DNA from: Bradyrhizobium ivorense
GTDB taxonomy: Bacteria > Pseudomonadota > Alphaproteobacteria > Rhizobiales > Xanthobacteraceae
NCBI RefSeq assembly: GCF_900696085.1
Contig: NZ_CAADFC020000004.1
Location: forward strand, 744,001 to 808,000
Direction of reading: 5' to 3'
DNA: 64,000 nt
The notes beneath the pieces were generated by a model. The model saw nothing but the letters and a program-made list of their open reading frames with translations, searched no databases and was not told the DNA's origin. A program made the position numbers and the translations under genes. Positions 1 through 7,617 of this stretch are shown here, in pieces (the first letter of the stretch is position 1; each line of letters starts with the position of its first letter).

Positions 1-216
1 TAGCTGGTCGAAGCATCAGCTCCGTCTCTCCGGTAACCACGATCAGTCAGGTTGAATTGCAGATTTCTTCGAGGGGCTGTTTCTCAACGCTAGCGTCGAG
101 ATCGATTTTGCTTTTCCGACTCGCAACTCGAAGCGGACCGGCTTGCGCACAATTGCGTCACGAGACTATCGGATTTGACTGATAGGACACCCGAATCGTT
201 GCACCCGAGCTTCACC
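1..216. other. No gene seen at left edge
   Basis: No coding region is supported here. The segment lies upstream of the first small membrane-protein gene and probably carries its leader or promoter. I could not pick a convincing -35/-10 pair. Confidence 0.3.
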
Positions 217-372
217 ATGTCGTCTCAACCGGAAAAGATGTCGCTGCTGTTGCGGTTCAAGGAGAAGGGGCTTTCCGGCGCTTTCGTCGCGCTGACGGTG
301 CTCGCGATGGTGGGATGGATTTATCTGCTGAGTTCGATGTTTGTTAGATTCGTTCTCTGGTTCTTTTCCTGA
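217..372 (+). CDS. Small single-pass membrane protein, module copy 1 (gene a)
   Basis: A 51-residue protein with a short basic N-terminus (residues 1-19, containing RFKEKG) and one strong hydrophobic helix from about residue 20 to the end. It closes with VLWFFS. It is clearly paralogous to the 50-residue protein at 6036: both share the core GWIYLLS and an (A/V)LWFFS end, and their lengths match only if the ATG at 217 is the start. Function is unknown. A location in the inner membrane with the basic end in the cytoplasm is inferred from charge. It is followed by a conserved 80-bp block and gene b. An upstream in-frame start at 175 exists but finds no counterpart in the other copy. Confidence 0.6.
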   Translation: MSSQPEKMSLLLRFKEKGLSGAFVALTVLAMVGWIYLLSSMFVRFVLWFFS

Positions 373-410
373 GAATCGGCATCAATTGGCATTGATCACT
401 TTTGCAGCGC

Positions 411-490
411 TCGGTTGCACAATAAATTCAACCGATGAACAATCTTTCGGCGCGCCGAACCATCATGTGGTCACATCTTCGGACTCTAAG
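411..490 (+). repeat. Conserved intergenic block, copy 1
   Basis: This 80-bp segment aligns without gaps to 6231-6310, and with one short gap to about 10474-10554. Shared landmarks are TGCACAA near the start, AATCTTTCGGCGCG (copies 1 and 2), and a dyad at 465-476 (ATGTG-GT-CACAT). In all three places it lies roughly 100 bp upstream of a small membrane-protein gene. It is therefore probably a promoter/operator or an mRNA leader rather than spacer. No known regulator is assigned. Confidence 0.6.
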
Positions 491-526
491 TTCAACAAAC
501 TAAAATTCCGAACCGGGACAACTGCG

Positions 527-721
527 ATGGCTACTGCTCTCCTCACCCTTGCAGCAGCGTTTGCTGCGGGATTCTTCGCCGGCTATTGGATGCGTGCCTT
601 GCGCTCCCAGAAGCGCCGTGCCCACTACCAGATGTATGCGCCGTATCAGATGTCGTCGGGCGGCGCGCCGAAGCCGAACGCCAAGAGCAGCACGTTCGGC
701 CATCCGCGGCGCGCGTTCTAG
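527..721 (+). CDS. Small membrane-anchored protein (gene b, copy 1)
   Basis: A 64-residue protein with an N-terminal hydrophobic helix (about residues 3-20) ending in a GY motif. A basic stretch (RALRSQKRRAHYQMY) and a polar glycine/proline-rich tail follow. It is a clear paralog of the protein at 10581, which shares the RAWRSRKLRAHYMMY version of the same stretch. The topology suggests an inner-membrane anchor with a cytoplasmic tail. No function is known to me. The ATG at 527 was chosen because it begins the hydrophobic helix and gives alignment with the paralog. Confidence 0.6.
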   Translation: MATALLTLAAAFAAGFFAGYWMRALRSQKRRAHYQMYAPYQMSSGGAPKPNAKSSTFGHPRRAF

Positions 722-827
722 ATCGAATGGATCGAACTCGTCGGTGAAGTGCGATTGGCATGACACTTGCTGATCGAGCGGATTGAGCCAACGAGTAAGC
801 CACGTCAGCGCGCGTCAAGGTTGTGTA

Positions 828-971
828 GTGTTCGGTGGAGTGAGTTGCTTGCATACCGTGCTGATCGTGATCCTGGCTGGTGCAATTGTCCTGATCCTGG
901 GCAAATTGCACCGCTACTATCTGGACGAGAACGAGAGGATCATGCGGGGCGAGCGCAGGTTTGACCACTAG
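828..971 (+). CDS. Possible tiny membrane protein
   Basis: An open frame of about 47 residues with one hydrophobic helix (HTVLIVILAGAIVLILG) followed by a charged tail (LHRYYLDENERIMRGERRFDH spread). The start is uncertain: GTG at 828 has an AAGG about 7 bases upstream, and TTG at 849 has a GGAG 8 bases upstream. It lies between gene b and gene c of module copy 1. No similar frame is obvious at the matching place in copy 2, so it may be unique or spurious. Confidence 0.35.
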   Translation: MFGGVSCLHTVLIVILAGAIVLILGKLHRYYLDENERIMRGERRFDH

Positions 972-1028
972 CGTGGCCTGACGCATGATCGCGGAACGCA
1001 GCCTCGGTCGCACGAGAGGTGTCGCACG

Positions 1029-1304
1029 ATGAGTGATCCGGCCAGCAACGCGCCCAGGCGTTATGTCGTCGACGGCAATGGCCACCGTGTTCTGGTCGGC
1101 CTCTCCCGTGAGGAGACCTCGGAATTCGAACGGCTCGAGGCCAGCTTCCAGGTGCTGCAGCGGGATGGCGCGGGGCCCGATCAGCCGCTGTCGAACCCGG
1201 AACGGCGGTGGCGCGAACTGTACGGCAAGCACGACGTGGCCTGGCTCCGATGGATCGCCGATCTGCGCGGGCGCCGGGAGCGGAATTTACCAGTCCTTAA
1301 CTAA
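1029..1304 (+). CDS. Conserved small hypothetical protein (gene c, copy 1)
   Basis: A 91-residue soluble protein, highly charged, without signal peptide or membrane segment. It is paralogous over its whole length to the protein at 6712. Both have PRRY near the N-terminus, then VL(V/I)GL, EET.EFERL, RW.ELY.KHD.AWL.W and end in NLP-V-LN or DLPILN. The homology continues past the stop codon for about 20 bases (GATTTTGGA). Function is unknown. Its place next to exopolysaccharide genes in both copies suggests a linked role, but this is inference. Confidence 0.7.
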   Translation: MSDPASNAPRRYVVDGNGHRVLVGLSREETSEFERLEASFQVLQRDGAGPDQPLSNPERRWRELYGKHDVAWLRWIADLRGRRERNLPVLN

Positions 1305-1360
1305 GGCCGGGTGATTTTGGAAAGCGCAGACCGACCAGGCCTGAATCGGATTTTGCCCAG

Positions 1361-1762
1361 ATGTTTCAGCTGTTTTTGCAGTCCCGCGCGCAAAACCTCG
1401 TCAAGTCGCGGCTTGGCGGCGAGGCCTTCAAGGCGCGCTCGCCGGAGCGGGATGCCGAGACCGACCGCGGCCGGATCGGCTCGATCATGGCTGCGATCGA
1501 CGCGGCTCTTGAGGCGGCGGAAAGCGAGCAGGCCGGGCTCAGTCGCCGGGTCGAGGACGTGCTGGCCCGCGCGGCCGTGACCCTTGGCAACGGCACCGAC
1601 GAATATCTGGAGCGTGAGGCGCTCGACAACTACCACCAGGATCTCTTCGACAAGGAGATCCTGAACGGGCAGCGCCGCCTGAAGGAATTGGCGACCGAAA
1701 TTTCGCATTTCAAGTTCATGAAAGCCGCGGTGCTGAACCGGTTTCCCGATTTCAAGCCTTGA
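1361..1762 (+). CDS. Hypothetical protein, helical
   Basis: A 133-residue protein that I do not recognise. It is rich in Glu, Arg, Ala and Leu and predicted by eye to be mostly helical (the stretch from about residue 35 to 110 looks amphipathic). It has no signal peptide, membrane helix or catalytic motif. It is absent after the second copy of gene c at 6984, so it is not part of the duplicated module. It ends 127 bases before the epimerase gene, on the same strand. Confidence 0.6.
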   Translation: MFQLFLQSRAQNLVKSRLGGEAFKARSPERDAETDRGRIGSIMAAIDAALEAAESEQAGLSRRVEDVLARAAVTLGNGTDEYLEREALDNYHQDLFDKEILNGQRRLKELATEISHFKFMKAAVLNRFPDFKP

Positions 1763-1889
1763 ACCGGCCGCGCCGCCCGATTACCAAGTCCGCGTCCTTC
1801 GTCCGCCATATTGATGCGCAGGTGCGCTTCGCGCGACCCCGCGTGTCGGTGGCGGTCGCGAGCCTGCAGACGAGGGTGCGAGCAGAGAT

Positions 1890-2924
1890 ATGGCGATCCA
1901 AGGCTTAGCGATTCAAGGCAATCTGCTGGTCACGGGGTGTGCCGGCTTCATCGGTTTTCACCTGGTCGAGCATCTGTTGCGGGCAGGGCAGAAGGTGGTC
2001 GGCATCGACAACCTCAACGATTATTACGATCCCGCGCTCAAGCGCGCGCGGCTCGATCGCCTCAATCAGGGGTCCGGCTTCAGCTTCCTGCAGGTCGATC
2101 TGGCCGACCGGGCGGCGATGCGCGAATTGTTCGAGCGCCACCGTTTTGAGGTCGTGGTCCATCTCGCGGCGCAGGCCGGCGTGCGCTATTCGCTGCAGAA
2201 TCCGCACGCTTATGCGGATTCCAACCTGGAAGGCTTCCTCAACGTGCTGGAAGGCTGCCGGCACAATGCGTGCCGGCATTTGCTGTTCGCCTCGTCCTCG
2301 TCGGTCTACGGCGCCAACACCAAGCTGCCGTTCTCGGTCCACGACAATGTCGATCATCCGGTCAGCCTCTATGCGGCGACCAAGAGGGCTAACGAGCTGC
2401 TGGCGCATTCCTACAGTCATCTGTATCGGCTGCCGACCACCGGCCTGCGCTTCTTCACCGTGTACGGGCCGTGGTATCGGCCCGACATGGCGCTCTATCT
2501 GTTCGCGAACGCCATCACCAAGGGACAGCCGATCAATCTGTTCAACAACGGCAACATGCGCCGCGACTTCACCTATGTCGACGACGTCGCCGAAGCGATG
2601 GTCCGCTTGCTCGACCGTGCGCCGCAGGGCGATCCCGCCTGGTCGGGCGACCATCCCGATCCGGGCACGAGCAAGGCGCCGTGGCGGATCTACAATATCG
2701 GCAACAACAAGCCGGAAGAGCTGATGCACGTGGTCGGGCTGCTCGAGCAGGGGCTCGGCCGGCAAGCCGAGAAGAATCTGCTGCCGATGCAGCCGGGCGA
2801 CGTGCCCGCAACCTTCGCCGACATCACCGACCTCGCGCGCGATATCGGCTTCCGGCCGCAGACCAGGATCGAGGACGGCGTGGCGAAATTCGTCGCCTGG
2901 TATCGCGAGTATCACCGCGTCTAA
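1890..2924 (+). CDS. lspL: UDP-glucuronate 4-epimerase (LspL/CapI type)
   Basis: A 344-residue extended short-chain dehydrogenase/reductase. It has the NAD-binding GCAGFIG at residues 16-22, the serine cluster SSSSVYG near 135-141 and the catalytic pair Y161-xxx-K165. The NLNDYYDP stretch after beta-strand 2 and the FFTVYGPWYRPDMA motif are typical of enzymes that interconvert UDP-glucuronate and UDP-galacturonate. The product would supply galacturonic acid for exopolysaccharide or lipopolysaccharide. The gene converges on UDP-glucose dehydrogenase, which makes its substrate, with only 8 bases between the two stop codons. The family is certain; UDP-GlcA over another uronate is inferred. Confidence 0.88.
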   Translation: MAIQGLAIQGNLLVTGCAGFIGFHLVEHLLRAGQKVVGIDNLNDYYDPALKRARLDRLNQGSGFSFLQVDLADRAAMRELFERHRFEVVVHLAAQAGVRYSLQNPHAYADSNLEGFLNVLEGCRHNACRHLLFASSSSVYGANTKLPFSVHDNVDHPVSLYAATKRANELLAHSYSHLYRLPTTGLRFFTVYGPWYRPDMALYLFANAITKGQPINLFNNGNMRRDFTYVDDVAEAMVRLLDRAPQGDPAWSGDHPDPGTSKAPWRIYNIGNNKPEELMHVVGLLEQGLGRQAEKNLLPMQPGDVPATFADITDLARDIGFRPQTRIEDGVAKFVAWYREYHRV

Positions 2925-2932
2925 AGGGCTCG

Positions 2933-4252
2933 TTACATGTGCGGCTGAGAGCGGCGGCCGACGCTTTCGTACTGAAAACCGTGGCCGGTGACCTCGTCCG
3001 GACGGTAGATGTTGCGGAGGTCGACGATCACGGGGCAGGCCATCTCCCGCTTCAGCCGCGCGAGGTCGAGCGCGCGGAACTGCTCCCATTCGGTCACGAT
3101 CACCAGCGCGTCGGCGTCCTTGGCGCATTCGTAGGGGCCATCGCAATAGCTGACGTCGGACAGCTCGCTGCGCGCCTGCTCCATGCCCTCGGGGTCATAG
3201 GCCTTGATGGTGGCGCCGAGATCCTGCAGCGCGGTGACCAAGGGAATCGACGGCGACTCGCGCATGTCGTCGGTGTTCGGCTTGAAGGTCAGGCCGAGCA
3301 GCGCCACGGTCTTGCCGCGCAGCGATCCGCCGAACACGGCGGCGACCTTGCGGGCCATCGCGCGCTTGCGGTTCTCGTTGACCGCAATCACCGCTTCGAC
3401 GATGCGGACCGGCGCCTCGTAATCCTGCGCGGTCTTGATCAGGGCGCGGGTGTCCTTCGGGAAGCACGATCCGCCGAAACCGGGACCGGCGTGCAGGAAC
3501 TTGGTGCCGATCCGGTTGTCGAGGCCGATGCCGCGCGCGATCTCCTGCACGTCGGCGCCGACCTTCTCGGCGAGGTCCGCGATCTCGTTGATGAAGGTGA
3601 TCTTGGTGGCGAGGAAGGCGTTCGCCGCATATTTGATCAGCTCGGCGGTGCGCCGCCCGGTGAACATCACCGGCGCCCGGTTGAGATAGAGCGGGCGATA
3701 GATTTCGGCGATCAACTTGCGCGCGCGCTCGTCGTCGGTGCCGGCGACGATACGATCGGGGTGCTTGAAGTCGCGGATCGCGGCGCCCTCGCGCAGAAAT
3801 TCCGGATTGGATGCGACCGCGACGTCGGCCGCGGGATTGGCCTCGCGGATCAGCCGCTCGACCTCGTCGCCGGTGCCGACCGGCACCGTCGACTTGGTGA
3901 TCACGACGGTGAAATCCTTGAGGTTCGCCGCGATCTCGCGCGCGGCGGCGTAGACATAGCTGAGGTCGGCATGGCCGTCGCCGCGCCGCGAGGGCGTTCC
4001 GACCGCGATGAACACCGCGTCCGACTTGCTGACGGGGTCGGCGAGCTCGGTCGAGAAGGTCAGGCGGCCGGCGCGGACATTGGTCGCCACCAGGCGGTCG
4101 AGGTCCGGCTCGAAGATCGGAATCTCACCGCGATGGAGCGCCGCGATCTTGTCGGCGTTCTTGTCGACACAGATGACCTGATGGCCGAAATCGGCAAAGC
4201 AGGCTCCGGAGACCAGGCCGACGTAACCTGTCCCGACCATCGTTATGCGCAT
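2933..4252 (-). CDS. ugd: UDP-glucose 6-dehydrogenase
   Basis: A 439-residue protein of usual family length that oxidises UDP-glucose to UDP-glucuronate with two NAD+. The Rossmann motif GTGYVGLVSG lies at residues 7-16. The conserved ELIKYAANAFLATKI places the active Lys at about 207. The catalytic Cys is C263 in GPGFGGSCFPKD. The C-terminal UDP-binding domain contains GLTFKPNTDDMRESPS. Together with the 4-epimerase (1890) and the decarboxylase (4451) it forms the UDP-uronate/UDP-pentose branch of the locus. It is known as rkpK in some rhizobia. Confidence 0.95.
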   Translation of the reverse strand: MRITMVGTGYVGLVSGACFADFGHQVICVDKNADKIAALHRGEIPIFEPDLDRLVATNVRAGRLTFSTELADPVSKSDAVFIAVGTPSRRGDGHADLSYVYAAAREIAANLKDFTVVITKSTVPVGTGDEVERLIREANPAADVAVASNPEFLREGAAIRDFKHPDRIVAGTDDERARKLIAEIYRPLYLNRAPVMFTGRRTAELIKYAANAFLATKITFINEIADLAEKVGADVQEIARGIGLDNRIGTKFLHAGPGFGGSCFPKDTRALIKTAQDYEAPVRIVEAVIAVNENRKRAMARKVAAVFGGSLRGKTVALLGLTFKPNTDDMRESPSIPLVTALQDLGATIKAYDPEGMEQARSELSDVSYCDGPYECAKDADALVIVTEWEQFRALDLARLKREMACPVIVDLRNIYRPDEVTGHGFQYESVGRRSQPHM

Positions 4253-4450
4253 GTCAGGCCTTGGTGCAAGCGAGCGACATGACTTTGGCTCCGCCGGATC
4301 GCCGCGATCCTAAGCTTTCCCAGCGAGCCGGGCAACCGTGCTTGTCGCGCGAGGAGTCACCGCGGGCCACGGCGCGGGCTCGCGCGTCACCATGAGGCGG
4401 ACGCCGCCGCGCGTCAGGCCGAGCCGGGCCCTTCGGTCCTGGCCGGTTAC

Positions 4451-5479
4451 CTAAGTTGCAGGGATCGCGATGCCCCGGCTGCCTGTATGCGGACGCCTCG
4501 ACGGACCATGAGCGAGCCGGCCGTCGGCGTCCGCGAGCAGTCCCTCAAAATAGGCGACCGTTCGTGCGAGACCTTGGCGGATCGCCGTCCGTGGCGCCCA
4601 CCCGAGCATGGCCTTGGCGCGCGAAATGTCAGGCTGGCGTTGCCGCGGATCGTCTTGCGGGAGCGGACGATGGACGATTTTCGAGTGAGAGCCGGTCAAT
4701 TCGATCGTCAGTTCCGCGAGCTCGCGCATGGTGATCTCATGCGGATTGCCGAGATTCAATGGTCCGGTGACCTCGTCAGGCGACTGCATCAGGCGCACCA
4801 GCCCATCGATCAGATCGTCGACGTAGCAGAACGCCCGGCTCTGCAGGCCATCGCCGTAAACCGTGATGTCCTGCCCACGCAACGCCTGGACGATGAAATT
4901 CGAAACCACGCGACCGTCGTTCGGGTGCATGCGCGGTCCATAGGTATTGAAGATGCGCGCAACCTTGATGGGCATGCCATGTTGACGTCGATAATCGAAG
5001 AACAGGGTTTCGGCACAGCGTTTTCCCTCATCGTAGCACGAGCGGGGCCCGATCGGGTTGACGTTCCCCCAATACGCTTCGGTTTGAGGATGCGTTGAAG
5101 GATCGCCATAAATCTCGGAGGTCGAGGCCTGCAGGATCTTCACTTTGAGCCGCTTGGCCAGCCCGAGCATATTGATGGCGCCGATCACGCTGGTCTTGGT
5201 GGTTTGAACCGGGTCGTGCTGGTAATGCACGGGAGAAGCCGGGCAGGCCAGATTGTAGATTTGGTCGACCTCAACATAGAGCGGGAACGTTACGTCGTGA
5301 CGCAACAGCTCGAAGCGATGATGATCGAGAAGATGCTCGACGTTGCTTCGTGTCCCGGTGAAGAAGTTGTCCACGCAAAGGACTTCCGCGCCGCTCGCAA
5401 GCAGGCGCTCGCAGAGGTGCGAACCAAGAAACCCCGAGCCGCCAGTCACCAAAATCCGTTCGGCCAGATTGTAAGGCAT
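4451..5479 (-). CDS. UDP-glucuronate decarboxylase (UDP-xylose synthase)
   Basis: A 342-residue SDR enzyme expected to convert UDP-GlcA to UDP-xylose with tightly bound NAD. Seen are GGSGFLGS at residues 13-20, the [12 protein letters not shown] signature, [17 protein letters not shown] with catalytic Y149 and K153, and [11 protein letters not shown]. These are hallmarks of UXS rather than of plain epimerases. The frame is open upstream to 5947, but that stretch is low-complexity and unrelated to the family. The ATG at 5479 begins one residue cluster before the Rossmann strand and has an AGGGGAAG ribosome-binding site. A C-terminal tail of about 25 basic/polar residues extends past the usual end. 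Confidence 0.88.
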   Translation of the reverse strand: MPYNLAERILVTGGSGFLGSHLCERLLASGAEVLCVDNFFTGTRSNVEHLLDHHRFELLRHDVTFPLYVEVDQIYNLACPASPVHYQHDPVQTTKTSVIGAINMLGLAKRLKVKILQASTSEIYGDPSTHPQTEAYWGNVNPIGPRSCYDEGKRCAETLFFDYRRQHGMPIKVARIFNTYGPRMHPNDGRVVSNFIVQALRGQDITVYGDGLQSRAFCYVDDLIDGLVRLMQSPDEVTGPLNLGNPHEITMRELAELTIELTGSHSKIVHRPLPQDDPRQRQPDISRAKAMLGWAPRTAIRQGLARTVAYFEGLLADADGRLAHGPSRRPHTGSRGIAIPAT

Positions 5480-6035
5480 GACTTCCCCTACATTTGCGAC
5501 AACCAATCGAGGAAAGCGAAGGATGTCGTGACTGCTAAGCGTCCTGCTATCCGAAGAATGCGAAGAACATGTCAAAGTTAAGGTTTGTTCATCGCGTGAC
5601 CGCGAGGACAAGAAATGGAACTTGTTGAATGTGTACCGCGTCGCGGCTGCGCCTGAGCGAGTTGCATGCACACGTGCGATCAAATTGGGCATGGTGACGA
5701 TCATGCCGGCGGCAGAGGTGCCGGACGACCTCGAGTTTGATGCATTCGTCGCGTCCGCCGACATTATCGGTCTCGTCGGCCGAGCCATGCTGGGCAATGG
5801 CGTGCGGCGCGCGCATGTTCCGCGACATTGAGCAGTCACGAACATTCTGGCCATCGCTACGACCGGAAAAGGCTCCTCGGCGAGCGCCTTGATGGATTCA
5901 AGCGTCTGTGTACGCGCAATTGTGATGCGATCGTTCGACATGTGCATGGTGCCGTGTCACTGCGCGACAGCGCGTCATGAGATGATCGAATTTGATGAGT
6001 ACGCCTGATCGTCGACTTGGGGGCGAGCCGGATAC
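5480..6035. other. Intergenic region, no supported gene
   Basis: This 556-bp divergent gap lies between the decarboxylase (minus) and the small membrane gene (plus). Open frames exist on both strands, but they lack ribosome-binding sites and family resemblance, and their composition looks like noise. It should contain the promoters for both directions. Confidence 0.4.
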
Positions 6036-6188
6036 ATGTTTTATCGATTCAAGTGTCCTCTGCTGACGCAGTTGAAAGAGAAGAGTCTTGCCGGCGTCCT
6101 TGTTGGCCTGGTCGTTCTTGCCATGACGGGATGGATCTATCTGCTGAGCACGATGTTCCTGAAATTTGCGCTATGGTTCTTCTCGTGA
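6036..6188 (+). CDS. Small single-pass membrane protein, module copy 2 (gene a)
   Basis: A 50-residue protein paralogous to that at 217. It has a basic/cysteine-containing N-terminus, then KEKSLAGVLVGLVVLAM leading into TGWIYLLS and ending KFALWFFS. One transmembrane helix is followed by a short hydrophobic end. Codon-level conservation with copy 1 is strongest over GGATGGAT(T/C)TATCTGCTGAG. Function is unknown. It is too short to be found by length-limited gene callers, and the existence of two diverged copies is the main evidence that it is a real gene. Confidence 0.65.
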   Translation: MFYRFKCPLLTQLKEKSLAGVLVGLVVLAMTGWIYLLSTMFLKFALWFFS

Positions 6189-6230
6189 GGAAGCAATCCC
6201 CATGCACGCGTGTGATCGGTTCTGCGCCGT

Positions 6231-6310
6231 TGGGCTGCACAAAGAATTTGGCAGATGAATAATCTTTCGGCGCGCTGAATCATGATGTGGTCACAACTTC
6301 GGACTGTAGA
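6231..6310 (+). repeat. Conserved intergenic block, copy 2
   Basis: An ungapped partner of 411-490. The identical core AATCTTTCGGCGCG and the dyad ATGTGGTCACAA at 6285-6296 are retained. It sits 43 bases after gene a and about 30 bases before the start of the next small frame, as in copy 1. Confidence 0.6.
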
Positions 6311-6341
6311 TGCGAAAACGGGACGAATTGGGAAGATGGAC

Positions 6342-6512
6342 ATGCTTGGTGGTCTGATCTCGTTGACGACGTTCTCGGTGGTCTTGTTCGCCGTTGCGCG
6401 CTTCGGGCCTGGCGATCGCACAAGCATTCCAGCCTTAGCATTCCAGCCTTGCCGGCCGTCGCGCAGCAGGCTCGCGCCTTGTGATGACGTCCGCAGTCAC
6501 GCGTCGGCTTGA
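6342..6512 (+). CDS. Small hydrophobic protein, possibly frameshifted
   Basis: A 56-residue frame with an N-terminal hydrophobic helix (LGGLISLTTFSVVLFAVARF) in the position that gene b occupies in copies 1 and 3. The ATG at 6342 has GGGAAG six bases upstream; an ATG at 6336 is also in frame. A perfect 14-bp tandem duplication at 6423-6450 lies inside the frame. Because 14 is not a multiple of three, it changes the C-terminus. Removing one unit would give an ending PALPAVAQQARAL and a double stop at about 6480-6485. It could be a pseudogene-like remnant. Confidence 0.35.
   Translation: MLGGLISLTTFSVVLFAVARFGPGDRTSIPALAFQPCRPSRSRLAPCDDVRSHASA
6423..6450 (+). repeat. Perfect 14-bp tandem duplication
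   Basis: AGCATTCCAGCCTT occurs twice head to tail (6423-6436 and 6437-6450) within the small frame at 6342. Confidence 0.9.
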
Positions 6513-6711
6513 TCATGTGCGGACGCCTGTGTTGCCGCCGGCGATGGCCACTGTCTCGAAAACGCGTCAGTTCGGTCGAACTGGCTGAGGGGAACCGGGT
6601 GTTGGTCGTTCCGCGAATACCCCCGATCGCCGTTGCCTGCCCGCCCGGACCAGCTCGCCGGCGGCTTGCGGCTCGAGCCTGCTTCTCGCTTGGAAAACGA
6701 GTTCCCGTAAA

Positions 6712-6984
6712 ATGAATGACCTCAGTTGGAACTCGCCACGGCGCTATTTCATCGACGATGACGGCCGGCGCGTTTTGATCGGTCTCACTTTTGAGGAGAC
6801 CTTCGAGTTCGAGCGGCTCGATCATCTGTCGGGTCTGCACGATGCCGGGCACGTGCTGTGGGACCCCAGCGGCCGGCCGGCGCAGCGTTGGCTCGAATTG
6901 TACAGCAAGCACGATCGTGCATGGTTGCAGTGGATGGAGAGTGCGCGTAATGCGCGCAAAAAGGACTTGCCCATTCTCAACTAA
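6712..6984 (+). CDS. Conserved small hypothetical protein (gene c, copy 2)
   Basis: A 90-residue charged soluble protein, full-length paralog of the one at 1029. It has SPRRYFIDDDGRRVLIGL, EETFEFERL, RWLELYSKHDRAWLQW and the end KKDLPILN. The ATG was set by alignment with copy 1. There is no signal peptide, membrane helix or known domain. The pattern of conservation (aromatic residues and the KHD.AWL core) suggests a folded protein under selection. Unlike copy 1, it is not followed by the 133-residue hypothetical gene. Confidence 0.7.
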   Translation: MNDLSWNSPRRYFIDDDGRRVLIGLTFEETFEFERLDHLSGLHDAGHVLWDPSGRPAQRWLELYSKHDRAWLQWMESARNARKKDLPILN

Positions 6985-7617
6985 GGACGAGGCGATTTTG
7001 GATGCGATCGTCTCGCAACGCGTTCCATATCGGGACCGTGTCTGCTTTCGCCGTGTTTCGGCCGCAAGACTTTACATTGCAGTTCGGTGGAACCGCTGAC
7101 CGCCAAAGGTTCCTCCTGGTCGCGACCCAGCGCGGGCGTCCTGACGTCAAGGCTGTGTGTGGAAGGAACCAAACGCTCGAAAAAAGAATCAACAGATCTT
7201 TCTTTCGCGTGCGAGTGCTGCGTGCAGCGGGCGGTTGCTCAAGGACGTGTCAGCTGCATGATGCCGGTCGTGCAACCGGTCGCTTTTCGTTGCACAACGC
7301 TGATGGCGCGTAGGTTCCGTGCCCGCGCTGAACAATCGCGCATCACGAATTGATTGCTCATGCATCATGCTGTGATCGCAGTGCGCGTCATACGTTTGCA
7401 ATGCGAAGAGTGAATTGATTTTCCTGGTGCGACGCCACAATGTCGCTGCGTTTAGTAAACACCTTGCGCCCGCGCTCTCGCGAACCACACGTCCCAATCA
7501 AGGCTTTGGTGTTAGATCGTTTCGCAATAGCCGAGTCACTTTTTTCACCCGACATTTTGGCTTTGTCCGTTTTCTTTCACGCCGCGCGCGGCCGTTGATG
7601 TGATGATGAGGTTCGAG
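6985..7617. other. Long leader region before the priming transferase
   Basis: About 630 bp without a supported gene. Its first 20 bases still resemble the sequence after gene c of copy 1. Overlapping frames on both strands are cysteine/arginine-rich noise. As the only upstream space of the priming glycosyltransferase, it probably holds that gene's promoter and regulatory sites. I could not identify a specific site. Confidence 0.35.

Noticed and set aside
1905..3146. Minus-strand open frame over the UDP-glucuronate 4-epimerase
   Set aside because: Overlaps two genes with catalytic motifs intact; its own translation is Arg/His-rich without a domain.
2471..4282. Long plus-strand open frame (about 600 codons) over the UDP-glucose dehydrogenase gene
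   Set aside because: It is the antisense shadow of a well-supported enzyme in high-GC DNA; its translation is Arg/Gly/Asp-rich with no domain.
5480..5947. N-terminal extension of the UDP-glucuronate decarboxylase
   Set aside because: The added 156 residues are low-complexity and unlike any UXS; the ATG at 5479 has an AGGGGAAG site directly before the Rossmann strand.
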